Positions 39,384 through 48,895 of a stretch of 64,000 bases of DNA are shown here, one piece after another. Numbering within the stretch: position 1 is the stretch's first letter; every line of letters begins with the position of its first letter. The DNA comes from Nitrospira sp. (GTDB taxonomy: Bacteria; Nitrospirota; Nitrospiria; Nitrospirales; Nitrospiraceae), in the NCBI GenBank assembly GCA_005116885.1, contig SWDP01000010.1, positions 19,801 to 83,800 on the forward strand, written 5' to 3'. Below the pieces are notes generated by a model that was given only the letters and a program-made list of their open reading frames with translations, was not told the origin of the DNA and did not search any database. Both the position numbers and the translations under genes were made by a program.

Positions 39384-40166
39384 ATGCATGAATGGTCTCT
39401 CTATGGTGTCGTCGGGCTCCTCGGTGCGCTGGTCGGCAGTTTTCTCAACGTCTGCATCTACAGACTGCCCCGGGGTGAATCAATCGCCTGGCCCGGTTCT
39501 CATTGCCCCTCGTGTGCTCACCCCATCGAGTTCTACGACAATATTCCGATACTGAGCTACCTGTGGCTTGCTGGACGCTGCCGGGCTTGCCGCACGCCGA
39601 TTTCAAAACGATACCCCCTCGTCGAAGCCACTAACGCACTGGGCTATCTCGCCGTCTTATGGTACTTCGGTCCTACCTGGACGTCCGCGCTCTATGCTCT
39701 GCTATTTTCAGCGCTGGTTGTGGTGACAGGAACGGATCTCACGCACAAGATGATCCCCAATGTCATTACCATACCAGGGGTGGTGGTCGGACTTCTAGGT
39801 GCAGTGACGGTATTGCCGGTGGGTATAGTTAATTCTGTGGCCGGTCTCGCGGTGGGTGGCGGCATTCTCTGGCTCTTGGCCTGGCTCAGTCCCTATCTCT
39901 TCGGTAAAGAGGGAATGGGCGGCGGCGATATCAAGTTGCTGGCGATGATCGGTGCATTTCTTGGTTGGAAGCCGGCGCTTCTTACCATCATGATCGGCTC
40001 GCTCACTGGTTCGATCATCGGCGTAGGTTTGATTGCGCTGCACGTCATCAAGCGCGATGACTATATCCCCTTTGGCCCCTTTCTTGTGTTGGGGGCTCTT
40101 CTCTCCATGTTTTTTGCCCAGCCGCTCCTCGATTGGTATCAAGGTCTTTTTGACCCTGCCTTCTAA
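39384..40166 (+). CDS. Prepilin peptidase (A24)
   Basis: CPSCAHPIEFYDNIPILSYLWLAGRCRACRTPIS; GGGDIKLLAMIGAFLGW. Confidence 0.95.
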   Translation: MHEWSLYGVVGLLGALVGSFLNVCIYRLPRGESIAWPGSHCPSCAHPIEFYDNIPILSYLWLAGRCRACRTPISKRYPLVEATNALGYLAVLWYFGPTWTSALYALLFSALVVVTGTDLTHKMIPNVITIPGVVVGLLGAVTVLPVGIVNSVAGLAVGGGILWLLAWLSPYLFGKEGMGGGDIKLLAMIGAFLGWKPALLTIMIGSLTGSIIGVGLIALHVIKRDDYIPFGPFLVLGALLSMFFAQPLLDWYQGLFDPAF

Positions 40167-40424
40167 CCCGCTCCCTGTATCTCTTTGGGCGAATCCCTGT
40201 ATCTAAATCGCGAGATGTTTTTCTGGTTTCCTTCCTCTTTTCCACCGGGCATAGGATGGCTCTGCTGCCTTGTTTCTGCATGCCACGCGAAACAGCGCGT
40301 ACCTATGGGGTATTTCACCCCCGTTACGTACGATGTGTGCGGCAACCTCAGTGTGGATCAATGTGGGCATGGGTCTTGGATACTGGGCTCATCCTCGTAA
40401 GGGAAATTTCTTTGGGAGGGGGAT

Positions 40425-40874
40425 ATGCCGAGAGAATCACAGACACACGAGCAGGGCTGGAGCCTGACGGAGCTTCTGATCGTCCTGGCGATTATAGGCC
40501 TGTTGGCCGTGTTAGCTGGGCCGAGTTATCAGGCAGTAGCCGCGAGGGTTCAGGCACGTAGCGCGACGGTGGAGATTGCTTCGGAACTCCGTCTCGCCAG
40601 GCAGCTGGCCATGGGGAGACGAGAGAGGCTTCGAGTCATTTTCGATCGAGAGGGCCGGACGATCACGCTACGACGTGCGGATGCCGAGGGCATCCTTCAT
40701 GTCTATGACTATGCGGGCAAGGGAGTGATTGTGGAGGAGCCAACCTCGGGCCCTGAACTTCTGTTTCATCCCAGTGGTCGGTCGGTGACTCCGACAACTA
40801 TTCGTGTCCGCGACAGTCAAGGTCGGGAAACCATGTTTACGGTGAGTATCACCGGAAGGGTATCCATCTCATGA
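40425..40874 (+). CDS. GspH/FimT-like pseudopilin (set A)
   Basis: Class III leader EQG|WSLTELLIVLAIIGLLAVLAGPSY. Confidence 0.85.
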   Translation: MPRESQTHEQGWSLTELLIVLAIIGLLAVLAGPSYQAVAARVQARSATVEIASELRLARQLAMGRRERLRVIFDREGRTITLRRADAEGILHVYDYAGKGVIVEEPTSGPELLFHPSGRSVTPTTIRVRDSQGRETMFTVSITGRVSIS

Positions 40875-41362
40875 CTCGGGGTCAATTATTTCATTCAGAG
40901 GGCGGAGCCAGTTTTGCTGAAGTGTTGGTGGCGATGACGCTGACATTGATCGGATTGGTTGGCGCGATGGGAGCGTTTCAGGCAGCAGAACAGAGTATAC
41001 GAGTAGGGACATTAGCGTCGCGCGCGCTCGCGATGGCGGAATCACGGATTGAAGCAAAGCGATCTGTGAGATGGGATCGTCTCTTGTTGGACGATCTCAA
41101 TCACGATGGTGCATCAGTTCTCGTCATGCATGACGATGGAGTAGCCGGCGATGCGCTGGCCGGTGATGGGGTGTATTCCGGTAGTTGGGACCAGGATGGC
41201 GTAAGGCTTATTTGGACGGTCACGCCGAGCCGCGCCGGTTCGCTGTCGGGCTCAGGGCATGTCCTGATAGAGGCTCGCGCCGTCTATGCTGTAGGTGAGA
41301 ACCAGCGAGAAGTGCGAGTCGTTACTTTGCGCGCCAACCCATTGTTCGTTGGGAGCCGATAG
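40871..41362 (+). CDS. PilV-like minor pilin (set A)
   Basis: EGG|ASFAEVLVAMTLTLIGLVGAMGAFQAAEQ. Confidence 0.7.
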   Translation: MTRGQLFHSEGGASFAEVLVAMTLTLIGLVGAMGAFQAAEQSIRVGTLASRALAMAESRIEAKRSVRWDRLLLDDLNHDGASVLVMHDDGVAGDALAGDGVYSGSWDQDGVRLIWTVTPSRAGSLSGSGHVLIEARAVYAVGENQREVRVVTLRANPLFVGSR

Positions 41363-41363
41363 C

Positions 41364-42128
41364 ATGACGAAATTAGGAGTAGACAGGATACGAACGGAGC
41401 GGCAAGCACGAGGCACCCACCAGAAGGTGTGGATGGAGACAGGGACGAGTCTGATCGAGCTGATGTTTGCCATGGCGGCTGGGCTAGCCATCCTCGGCGC
41501 CACGCTTCAAGCCCTATCGTATTTCCAACAACAGTTTATGAAGCAACAACGTGAGGTCGCTCAACAGCAAGATCTTCGCCTGGGGCTAGAAGTTTTTGAG
41601 CAGGAAATGCGGCTGGCGAGGTCCGGCTCTCTCGCCAACGCAACTTCGGACTCAGTGGAGTTTTTGGCGAATTTGCATGGTCTCTCGACAACGGTCACAG
41701 CAACAGCAGCGGTTGGCCAAACGATTCTCTCGGTCGATGACGGACGAGGGTGGGATGATCGCAAAATTATTGTGGTCTGTTGGGCTGAGCGGTGTGAAAG
41801 GCTTACCTTGGTTCGTGATGGACAACGGCGCGTGCTTACCGTGATGCAGCCGCTGACTCGGGAGATTCCCTCCGGAGCCTTTGTCTCCCTCCTGAACCAT
41901 GTCCGCTACTACAGTCGCCAGGATGAGCGCGGGGTTCTGCGATTGCTGCGGCAGGTCGACGGAGGCGCGAGTGTGTTGATCGGAGATATCCGGGAGGCTC
42001 GGTTCTCCTACTGGGACGAAAATGGACAGGTTTCGACACAACCGGCCCTCGTCAGACTGGTTGTGATTGACGTGAAGATGTCTGGCAGAGGAATTCGTGC
42101 AGTTCGAGCAATCAGCCTCAGGACTTAA
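41364..42128 (+). CDS. PilW-like minor pilin (set A)
   Basis: ETG|TSLIELMFAMAAGLAILGATLQALSYFQQQ. Confidence 0.75.
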   Translation: MTKLGVDRIRTERQARGTHQKVWMETGTSLIELMFAMAAGLAILGATLQALSYFQQQFMKQQREVAQQQDLRLGLEVFEQEMRLARSGSLANATSDSVEFLANLHGLSTTVTATAAVGQTILSVDDGRGWDDRKIIVVCWAERCERLTLVRDGQRRVLTVMQPLTREIPSGAFVSLLNHVRYYSRQDERGVLRLLRQVDGGASVLIGDIREARFSYWDENGQVSTQPALVRLVVIDVKMSGRGIRAVRAISLRT

Positions 42129-42162
42129 CGGAGGCTTCTTCAATAAGAAGGAGAGTGGGAAT

Positions 42163-43650
42163 ATGAAAAAGGGAGAAGGGTGTGCAACGAAATTCGACCA
42201 TCAATGCGACGAGGGCCACGTGCTTCTCGCGGCACTCATGCTGATCTTTCTGCTTGGAATCCTCGGCATGACATCTCTTCACCTGGCAGCTCAGGATGGA
42301 CCGGGTATCAGTTCCATGAAAGAGGATAACGTTGCGCAACAGTTGGCTGACGGTGCGGCGGATGTTGTGGTGAGTTGGTTTCATGATTCATCAGCTACTC
42401 CAACAGCCCTTGCCGGATTACTCGCCAAGCGCCAAGGGGATCCTGAGAACGGGCCCTCGTTCTTCGACACAGCCGGGCGTTCACAGTTTGTCGGGACCGC
42501 CGACCGGCCCGACATCATCCTTGATGCGGCAAACCAAATGGATAATCAGACTCTCAACAATTCGTCCGGTGGTGCCCTCAATACCCTTGGAGGGATTGGA
42601 CGTATTCTTAAGTTGAAAGTGTATGGCCCTTTGCAGCCAGGCTTGTTGAGCACGGTTGAGGTGACGGCCACGACGGTCGCTGGCAAGCCGATTACACGAA
42701 CGGTCCAGCTCCAGCTCGGGGCTCTGAAGATCCCCGCGGTTCGCGCGGCGGCGCAGGTCGGTCAGACTCTCGGAGCCATGCAGCCAGGTGGAGAATCTCC
42801 CATCATGGTCCATTGGGGCGATCAACGGGTATTAGGCGATCTTACGGTGCAGCGAGTTGAAGACCTTGCCCTCAAGCGCACTGAGGCCCCAGTTACCGGT
42901 CAATCGTATCACGAGATGTTGTATGCGCAGGATCGCTGGGTGGAATATTGGATTGGAGGGACCGTTTCGGTCATCGCTCCTCCACCCGGCCAAGGGGTGA
43001 ATCCTCCGCTCCCTGAAAGCGTGCATCTGCACCAATATCCGACGCCTGGGGTAAGGCTCGATCAGTGGGACTACGACTCGCTCAAGAAAATCGCATTGCG
43101 ATGGGGGACATATTATCGACTCGATCGTGCAGGTCAGCTCCATCCGCACGGGGCTTCGGATTCTGATCAGGGAATCGCACCGATAGACGCGCTGGAATCT
43201 CAGACCGTTGGAGACCATCGTGGATTGGTCTTCATCGACACCATCGATGGGCAGGCGCCGCGTGAGGATAACATGGGAACACTGGTGCTGGAGATGGACT
43301 ATGTTGAGGGACTGTTGGTCGTGCAAGGCCATGTGGTGTGCAGGCCTCGTGCGGCAGGGAAATCAGTGCCATCTCTCAGTCCACCATTACCAGGAACAAC
43401 ATCGCTAGGGACAAGGGTGCCGGTGCAATTGTCCGGTATCCACGTCAACGGCTTGCTGTATGCGGCTGGTGCGATCAAGGTTGAACGCCCTGCTCGCGTA
43501 TACGGGGCGATCATGGCAGGGCAGAGCCTGACGTCGATTGGAGCCGGTACCGGCATCGAAATCTGGTACAACGCCGATTTGGCGCAGGGACTCTTTCGGG
43601 GCCTTCCGGTTGTATACCGGGAACCGGGGACTTGGTTAGCGAAGTACTAA
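42163..43650 (+). CDS. Large PilX-like protein (set A)
   Basis: N-terminal DEGHVLLAALMLIFLLGILGMTSLHLA followed by about 450 residues; operon position. Confidence 0.6.
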   Translation: MKKGEGCATKFDHQCDEGHVLLAALMLIFLLGILGMTSLHLAAQDGPGISSMKEDNVAQQLADGAADVVVSWFHDSSATPTALAGLLAKRQGDPENGPSFFDTAGRSQFVGTADRPDIILDAANQMDNQTLNNSSGGALNTLGGIGRILKLKVYGPLQPGLLSTVEVTATTVAGKPITRTVQLQLGALKIPAVRAAAQVGQTLGAMQPGGESPIMVHWGDQRVLGDLTVQRVEDLALKRTEAPVTGQSYHEMLYAQDRWVEYWIGGTVSVIAPPPGQGVNPPLPESVHLHQYPTPGVRLDQWDYDSLKKIALRWGTYYRLDRAGQLHPHGASDSDQGIAPIDALESQTVGDHRGLVFIDTIDGQAPREDNMGTLVLEMDYVEGLLVVQGHVVCRPRAAGKSVPSLSPPLPGTTSLGTRVPVQLSGIHVNGLLYAAGAIKVERPARVYGAIMAGQSLTSIGAGTGIEIWYNADLAQGLFRGLPVVYREPGTWLAKY

Positions 43651-43673
43651 CAAGACGGTCACAACGAAAGGCA

Positions 43674-45488
43674 ATGCGCATGATGATCGAGACGAATGAG
43701 ACAGTGAGTGGAACCGACGGAAAGAGGAGGGGCCGTGTATCGAAACCCTTCCGTTGCGCGATTGAGCAAAACGTGCTCGATAGCTTGGTCTATCGCGGCA
43801 TGATCAGTCTTGCCGACGTGTTGACGGCGATCGACGTGTCCAAAGATGGCACGGTTGACCTCGAAGCGGTGCTGCTCGACCGCTATCGTGTCCCGAAAGA
43901 CGAGTTGGGGTCTGCCCTGAGCGATTTTTATCAATGCCCCTATCTCCCGTATGATGAACGAACGATGATTGATGCCGACTTGCTTAAAACGCTCAATCTG
44001 GATTATCTCAAGAAGAATTTCTGGCTGCCCATCATGCGTCGAGGCTCACTGATCGATGTGCTCACCAGTGATCCTCACGATTTCGACAAGTGCTGGGATG
44101 TACGGCGCACATTTCCTGGAATGACCATTCGCTATGCTGTGGGTCTGCGTCGCGACATCGAACAATTTCTCCATCTGGCCCGAGGACAGGGAACCAGCGG
44201 TTCCATCGGCGCCATTCTCGGTGAGTTGGTCAATGATATCCATCTTGAGCCTGTCCGTGATTCCCTATTTGATGGGATCGACGAAAACGACTCAGCCATT
44301 GTGCGGCTGACCAATCAGGTGATTGCCGAAGCCGACCGTCTCGGCGCGTCGGACATTCACATCGAACCGTATGAGGATTGTCACGACATGGTTGTGCGCC
44401 TGCGCATCGACGGCACGTGCTCGACGTTCATGAGAATTCCGGCGATCTATCGGCGTGCGATTGTGTCACGCATCAAGGTCATGGCCAATCTTGACATCGC
44501 GGAACGCCGCAAACCGCAAGACGGAAAGATCCGGTATCGGTTGACGAAGGATCGAGAGGTCGAATTGCGTGTCGCAACTCTGCCTACCTCAGGACAGGAG
44601 GAAGATGTTGTGTTGCGCCTCCTGACGGCCAAGCAACCGATGCCGCTCGACGCCATGGAATTTGCCCCCGCTACATTGCAGGCCATACACGCTATCGCAG
44701 AGAAGCCGCACGGGATCATCTTATGTGTCGGGCCGACTGGCTCAGGGAAAACCACAAGCCTGCACGCGATTCTCAAACATATCAATACCGACGAGCGAAA
44801 GATTTGGACGGCCGAAGATCCCATTGAAATCACCCAGAAGGGCCTTCGCCAAGTCCAAGTCCACCCGAAGATCGGCCTCACCTTCGCGACCGCGATGCGA
44901 GCGTTTCTGCGCGCCGACCCTGATGTCATCATGATCGGCGAGATGCGAGATAAAGAAACAGCCGACATCGCTATTGAAGCCTCGCTCACTGGCCACTTGG
45001 TGCTCAACACCCTCCATACGAACAGTGCCGTTGAAACGGTGATCCGGCTGTTGGATCTCGGGTGCGACTCGTTTAACTTTGCCGACGCCATGTTGGGAGT
45101 GCTTGCCCAGCGCCTCTGCAAACGGATCTGCATCCAGTGCAAAGAGGCCTATCATCCGACCCGACAAGAGTACGATGAGTTGGTGCAGGGATATGGCACG
45201 CAGGATTGGCCCACCCTCGGCATCGAGTATCGAACCGATTGGAGCCTGTACCGTGGGCGAGGCTGCGAGGCCTGTAACCGAACGGGCTTCAAAGGGCGAG
45301 TGCCCTTGCATGAATTCTTAAGAGGATCAGAGGAGATGAAGCGGCTGATCCAATCACGAGCCGGGACTGCTGACATGCTCAGTCTGGCAATGAAGGAAGC
45401 GATGTCGACTCTGGTACAGGATGGGATACGAAAGGTCTTGGGTGGAGAGACGACCTATCGCCAAGTCAGGGCTGTGGCGATGAAATAG
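43674..45488 (+). CDS. GspE/PilB-family type II/IV secretion ATPase
   Basis: Walker A GPTGSGKTTSLHAIL; GEMRDKETADIAIEASLTGHLVLNTLHTNSA; tetracysteine zinc motif. Confidence 0.93.
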   Translation: MRMMIETNETVSGTDGKRRGRVSKPFRCAIEQNVLDSLVYRGMISLADVLTAIDVSKDGTVDLEAVLLDRYRVPKDELGSALSDFYQCPYLPYDERTMIDADLLKTLNLDYLKKNFWLPIMRRGSLIDVLTSDPHDFDKCWDVRRTFPGMTIRYAVGLRRDIEQFLHLARGQGTSGSIGAILGELVNDIHLEPVRDSLFDGIDENDSAIVRLTNQVIAEADRLGASDIHIEPYEDCHDMVVRLRIDGTCSTFMRIPAIYRRAIVSRIKVMANLDIAERRKPQDGKIRYRLTKDREVELRVATLPTSGQEEDVVLRLLTAKQPMPLDAMEFAPATLQAIHAIAEKPHGIILCVGPTGSGKTTSLHAILKHINTDERKIWTAEDPIEITQKGLRQVQVHPKIGLTFATAMRAFLRADPDVIMIGEMRDKETADIAIEASLTGHLVLNTLHTNSAVETVIRLLDLGCDSFNFADAMLGVLAQRLCKRICIQCKEAYHPTRQEYDELVQGYGTQDWPTLGIEYRTDWSLYRGRGCEACNRTGFKGRVPLHEFLRGSEEMKRLIQSRAGTADMLSLAMKEAMSTLVQDGIRKVLGGETTYRQVRAVAMK

Positions 45489-45716
45489 CAGATCCGTAGT
45501 ATTCATTTCAGACAACACCCTCCTGCTCCCTGGCTTCCCCTTGCTCAAGAAATCCCCTATTGGGGCCCTCTTTTTCGACAAGAATTGTCTCTACCAAGTC
45601 CGAAAAGCGTCCACTCAAAAGGAAGTGCCTCCTATGCTCTCTTGTATATCAATGGCTTAGGAGCATCTTTTTATATGTTCATAGCGGCATGTCATTTGCG
45701 TGACGGTAACGGAGCT

Positions 45717-46256
45717 ATGGGTGTACCAAGACCAAATAAAGTTGATCGCCCACTGGGGCGGAACCCGCGTGAGGGCGGATTTACATTGATAGAGGTAATG
45801 ATCGTCGTGGCGATCATTGGGATTGGCTCAGCGCTGGCTATCCCAGCATACAACCAGTGGATCGCTCGCTATGAACTGCGGCAGGCCATTGTTGCAATAG
45901 GGTCGAACCTCACAATGGCCAGAATGACGGCGAAAAATCGAAACATGGCCGTGATATCGACCTTGGCAACAACGGCTACCGGCAGAGTCACGATGATAAC
46001 GACCAATGTGCCAGGAACAGTGATCTTTGCTTCCGACACGTTTCCGATGACTGTCACATCCGCGCTGGATGCCGCTACCCCTATTGGCACACCGCTTCCG
46101 CCTCCGGTGACCATCGCATTCACTCCGCTAGGTATTCTGGGCGCAGGGACCTCACCTCTCCCGGTTCTAATCACAAACAGTGCCGGGTTGGCCTATTCTG
46201 CCGTCGTCGCTCCATCGGGGAAAGTGAATTGGTGCATAAAGGCCACCTGCCCATGA
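45717..46256 (+). CDS. GspH/FimT-like pseudopilin (set B)
   Basis: [31 protein letters not shown]. Confidence 0.85.
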   Translation: MGVPRPNKVDRPLGRNPREGGFTLIEVMIVVAIIGIGSALAIPAYNQWIARYELRQAIVAIGSNLTMARMTAKNRNMAVISTLATTATGRVTMITTNVPGTVIFASDTFPMTVTSALDAATPIGTPLPPPVTIAFTPLGILGAGTSPLPVLITNSAGLAYSAVVAPSGKVNWCIKATCP

Positions 46257-46771
46257 CAATGAACCGAAGAAGAGGAAGTCAAAAGGCATGGCATCAGCCT
46301 ACACAGCAGGCAGGCTTTACCCTGATCGAAGGCATGATCGCGGCCGCAATATTGGCAGTCGGGCTACTGGCGCTCGCTGGTATGCAGGGGATTGCGCTGA
46401 GCAAGAATGTGGATGCCAGCGAACTAGCCCAAGTGACCATTCTTAACGCTGATATCATGGAGCGAATCAAGTTTAATAGAGGGCGAGCATTGTTCTACCA
46501 CAATATCGACACCGGAAACGCGGCGACCCAGCCTCTAGGTACTCAGCCGATGGCGAGAGGGGATTATGCCCAGTGGCAGGCGGTACTAAACAATTCAAGG
46601 ATGGCCAATGTTCGGGGTCTGGTCTTGGTTACCCGGCTCGATCCGGATCCAGTGCTCAACCAAACTACTCTTAATCAGTTTGCAGTAAATGTGCGAATTA
46701 ATTGGACTACCACGGGGGGAGTTGCGCGCAATCGGACGGTGATGTTCGCGTCCGTGCTGGCTCCAGAATAA
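46253..46771 (+). CDS. PilV-like minor pilin (set B)
   Basis: [31 protein letters not shown]. Confidence 0.85.
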   Translation: MTMNRRRGSQKAWHQPTQQAGFTLIEGMIAAAILAVGLLALAGMQGIALSKNVDASELAQVTILNADIMERIKFNRGRALFYHNIDTGNAATQPLGTQPMARGDYAQWQAVLNNSRMANVRGLVLVTRLDPDPVLNQTTLNQFAVNVRINWTTTGGVARNRTVMFASVLAPE

Positions 46772-46803
46772 CCATCTCCGTCAAGAGGACACGAGGCCAA
46801 GTC

Positions 46804-47895
46804 ATGCGGCGAATGTGGCAAGCAGAAGAGGGAGTGACGCTCATTGAGCTCATGGTGGCCGCTGTGGTGACCACGGTCGTGGCCGCGGCGGCGATGACGA
46901 TCCTTGTCACAAGCAATAAGGCCACACAGGTGAATGAGCAAGTGGCCGATACTCAGCAGAACGCGCGGCTTGCTATGGACCTCATCTCCCAGGATATCAA
47001 ATTGGCCGGATTCAATATGGGCGCTCCCGTGGGGGTGTGTACGGTGGGGCCATTGAATTCCCCGGCACCGATCGTTCCAGGAGATAACGTCCCAGGCGGA
47101 GCTGTGGGGCTCATCAACGACACTGGGCCGGATACCGTGAGATTGGTGGTGCCTTCTATGACGGCAGGCGCTGGGGGTGGAACTCCGGTGCTTTCGGCTA
47201 TGGCAACCGGCTTGTCCAATACCATTGCACTGTCTGCCGCCGATATTGGCGCCATGGGAGTGGTACCCGGGTCTGTGGTATCGATTGGTGGCAGCTCCTC
47301 CAGCCAGGTGACGGTTGTCGGGGCAGCCTCATTGACCCTTGCGAAACCTCTGTCAACGTCTCCAATAGCACAGTTTCCCATCGGAACACCCGTCTACTTG
47401 CTGCAATGTGTGCAATACGCCATTTCAACCGTTCCCGCTGTGTGCGGAGCCAACACGTCTTGTCTGCTTCGAAATGGAGTCCCGATGGTGGATGGGATTG
47501 AAGATCTCCAACTCGCCTATGGCTGCGATGGGTGCAACACCCTTCCGCCAAACCCGCCGGGGCCCGACGGAATCATTGACGATCAAGATGCTCCCGGTCC
47601 AGGTCCGATTGGGTCAGGTGTTTTTACTATGGCCGATTTTGTCACCAACAACGTGTGGGCTACTCCTCCATTTACGCCTGACAAGATCAAGCTGGTGCAG
47701 GTCACCATCGTGGCAAGGGACAGTCAAGCGTCGAAGGGGTTATCGGAAGGCAACGCCGTACCAACGAACTCGGCGCCGACGGTCGTAAGTGACCATAACC
47801 CCATAGTGGATGCTGGGTACAACGCGGCTACCTACCAACAGCAACGTCGGCGGGTTCTCACCAAAACGATTCAGGTGAGGAATTTGGAGTCATGA
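46804..47895 (+). CDS. PilW-like minor pilin (set B)
   Basis: EEG|VTLIELMVAAVVTTVVAAAAMTIL; QDIKLAGFNMG. Confidence 0.85.
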   Translation: MRRMWQAEEGVTLIELMVAAVVTTVVAAAAMTILVTSNKATQVNEQVADTQQNARLAMDLISQDIKLAGFNMGAPVGVCTVGPLNSPAPIVPGDNVPGGAVGLINDTGPDTVRLVVPSMTAGAGGGTPVLSAMATGLSNTIALSAADIGAMGVVPGSVVSIGGSSSSQVTVVGAASLTLAKPLSTSPIAQFPIGTPVYLLQCVQYAISTVPAVCGANTSCLLRNGVPMVDGIEDLQLAYGCDGCNTLPPNPPGPDGIIDDQDAPGPGPIGSGVFTMADFVTNNVWATPPFTPDKIKLVQVTIVARDSQASKGLSEGNAVPTNSAPTVVSDHNPIVDAGYNAATYQQQRRRVLTKTIQVRNLES

Positions 47896-48512
47896 ATACG
47901 TTGGCGAAGGAGATAGGAGTGGCAGATCGTTCTTCGAAACCGATGGGTATAGGACAGGATGGAGTTGCGCTCCTGACGGTCATGATGATTATGTTGATCT
48001 TGACCGGGTTAGGCATTGCGGCGCTCACGACCACGGGGCTGGAGAACAGAATGGCCGGATTCACCCGAACCGGCGAGGAGACAGCGGCTGCCGCAGACTC
48101 CTGCCTGGGCGTGGGGGCCAACGTCATACGACAGGCTCTCGCGCCGATAAATGCGGGGGCGATTCCTTTGGCGTTTCTATCCACCGCCGGTGGTCCGGTC
48201 CCGGCGAGCAATTCACTGATATTGTATCACGAGATCTTTGGCAAGGACGCGGCGGAAGTGTCGACGAAAAATAGTCCCGATACAGCGGCCGGTGTGCCGA
48301 ACCTTGTTCTTGCGGTCAACGGCTTTGCCGTGAACGGGGACATCGATTATCTGTACAACGAACCCCCGGCAGGAACGGGGAAGTCCTGGACAAACATCTA
48401 TCGGATCAACTGTGTGGCAACGAACGTGGCGTTGGGAACGTCCAGTTCGGTCACGGCAGTGTACGCATGTACGCTGGTGGCAGGCGGCACGGAATGCTCC
48501 AAAAAGTTCTAG
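47892..48512 (+). CDS. PilX-like protein (set B)
   Basis: QDGVALLTVMMIMLILTGLGIAALTTTGLENRMAGF. Confidence 0.8.
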   Translation: MNTLAKEIGVADRSSKPMGIGQDGVALLTVMMIMLILTGLGIAALTTTGLENRMAGFTRTGEETAAAADSCLGVGANVIRQALAPINAGAIPLAFLSTAGGPVPASNSLILYHEIFGKDAAEVSTKNSPDTAAGVPNLVLAVNGFAVNGDIDYLYNEPPAGTGKSWTNIYRINCVATNVALGTSSSVTAVYACTLVAGGTECSKKF

Positions 48513-48523
48513 GAGGTGTGAGC

Positions 48524-48844
48524 ATGATGACGTCCAGATTTTCCATTGCACTATTCGGGGTTCTGTTCCTCATGCTGGGTCTACTTGACGTGGGTTTAGC
48601 GGAAATGCCTTCGGCTGAGGTTGTGATGAAGATGAAAGATGGAAAGGTAACGGCAGTCGGCAAGGACGAGGTCCAGATTGACGGTTCGAGTTATCGAATC
48701 AACGAGAATGCACAAATCGTTGATCATGAGGGCCAGACCTTGTCGGTCGAAGATATTGACCAAGATATTCACAAAAGAGCCGTCGTGAAATACTTACTCA
48801 AGGCCGGTAAGATCGAGGTCATGATTGTCACGAATCCGCAGTAA
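48524..48844 (+). CDS. Small exported hypothetical protein next to pilY1
   Basis: Signal peptide FSIALFGVLFLMLGLLDVGLA; short ORF within the pilin operon. Confidence 0.65.
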   Translation: MMTSRFSIALFGVLFLMLGLLDVGLAEMPSAEVVMKMKDGKVTAVGKDEVQIDGSSYRINENAQIVDHEGQTLSVEDIDQDIHKRAVVKYLLKAGKIEVMIVTNPQ

Positions 48845-48895
48845 TGAATGGCAAACAATGTGCTGTATTCGTACAAGGATGAGGAGGGACTTGCT

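Noticed and set aside
45685-45699. Sigma54-like CGGCAT-N5-TTGC upstream of minor-pilin set B
   Set aside because: GG-N10-GC spacing fits, but the expected start of transcription would fall about 6 nt before the ATG and exclude the ribosome-binding site.
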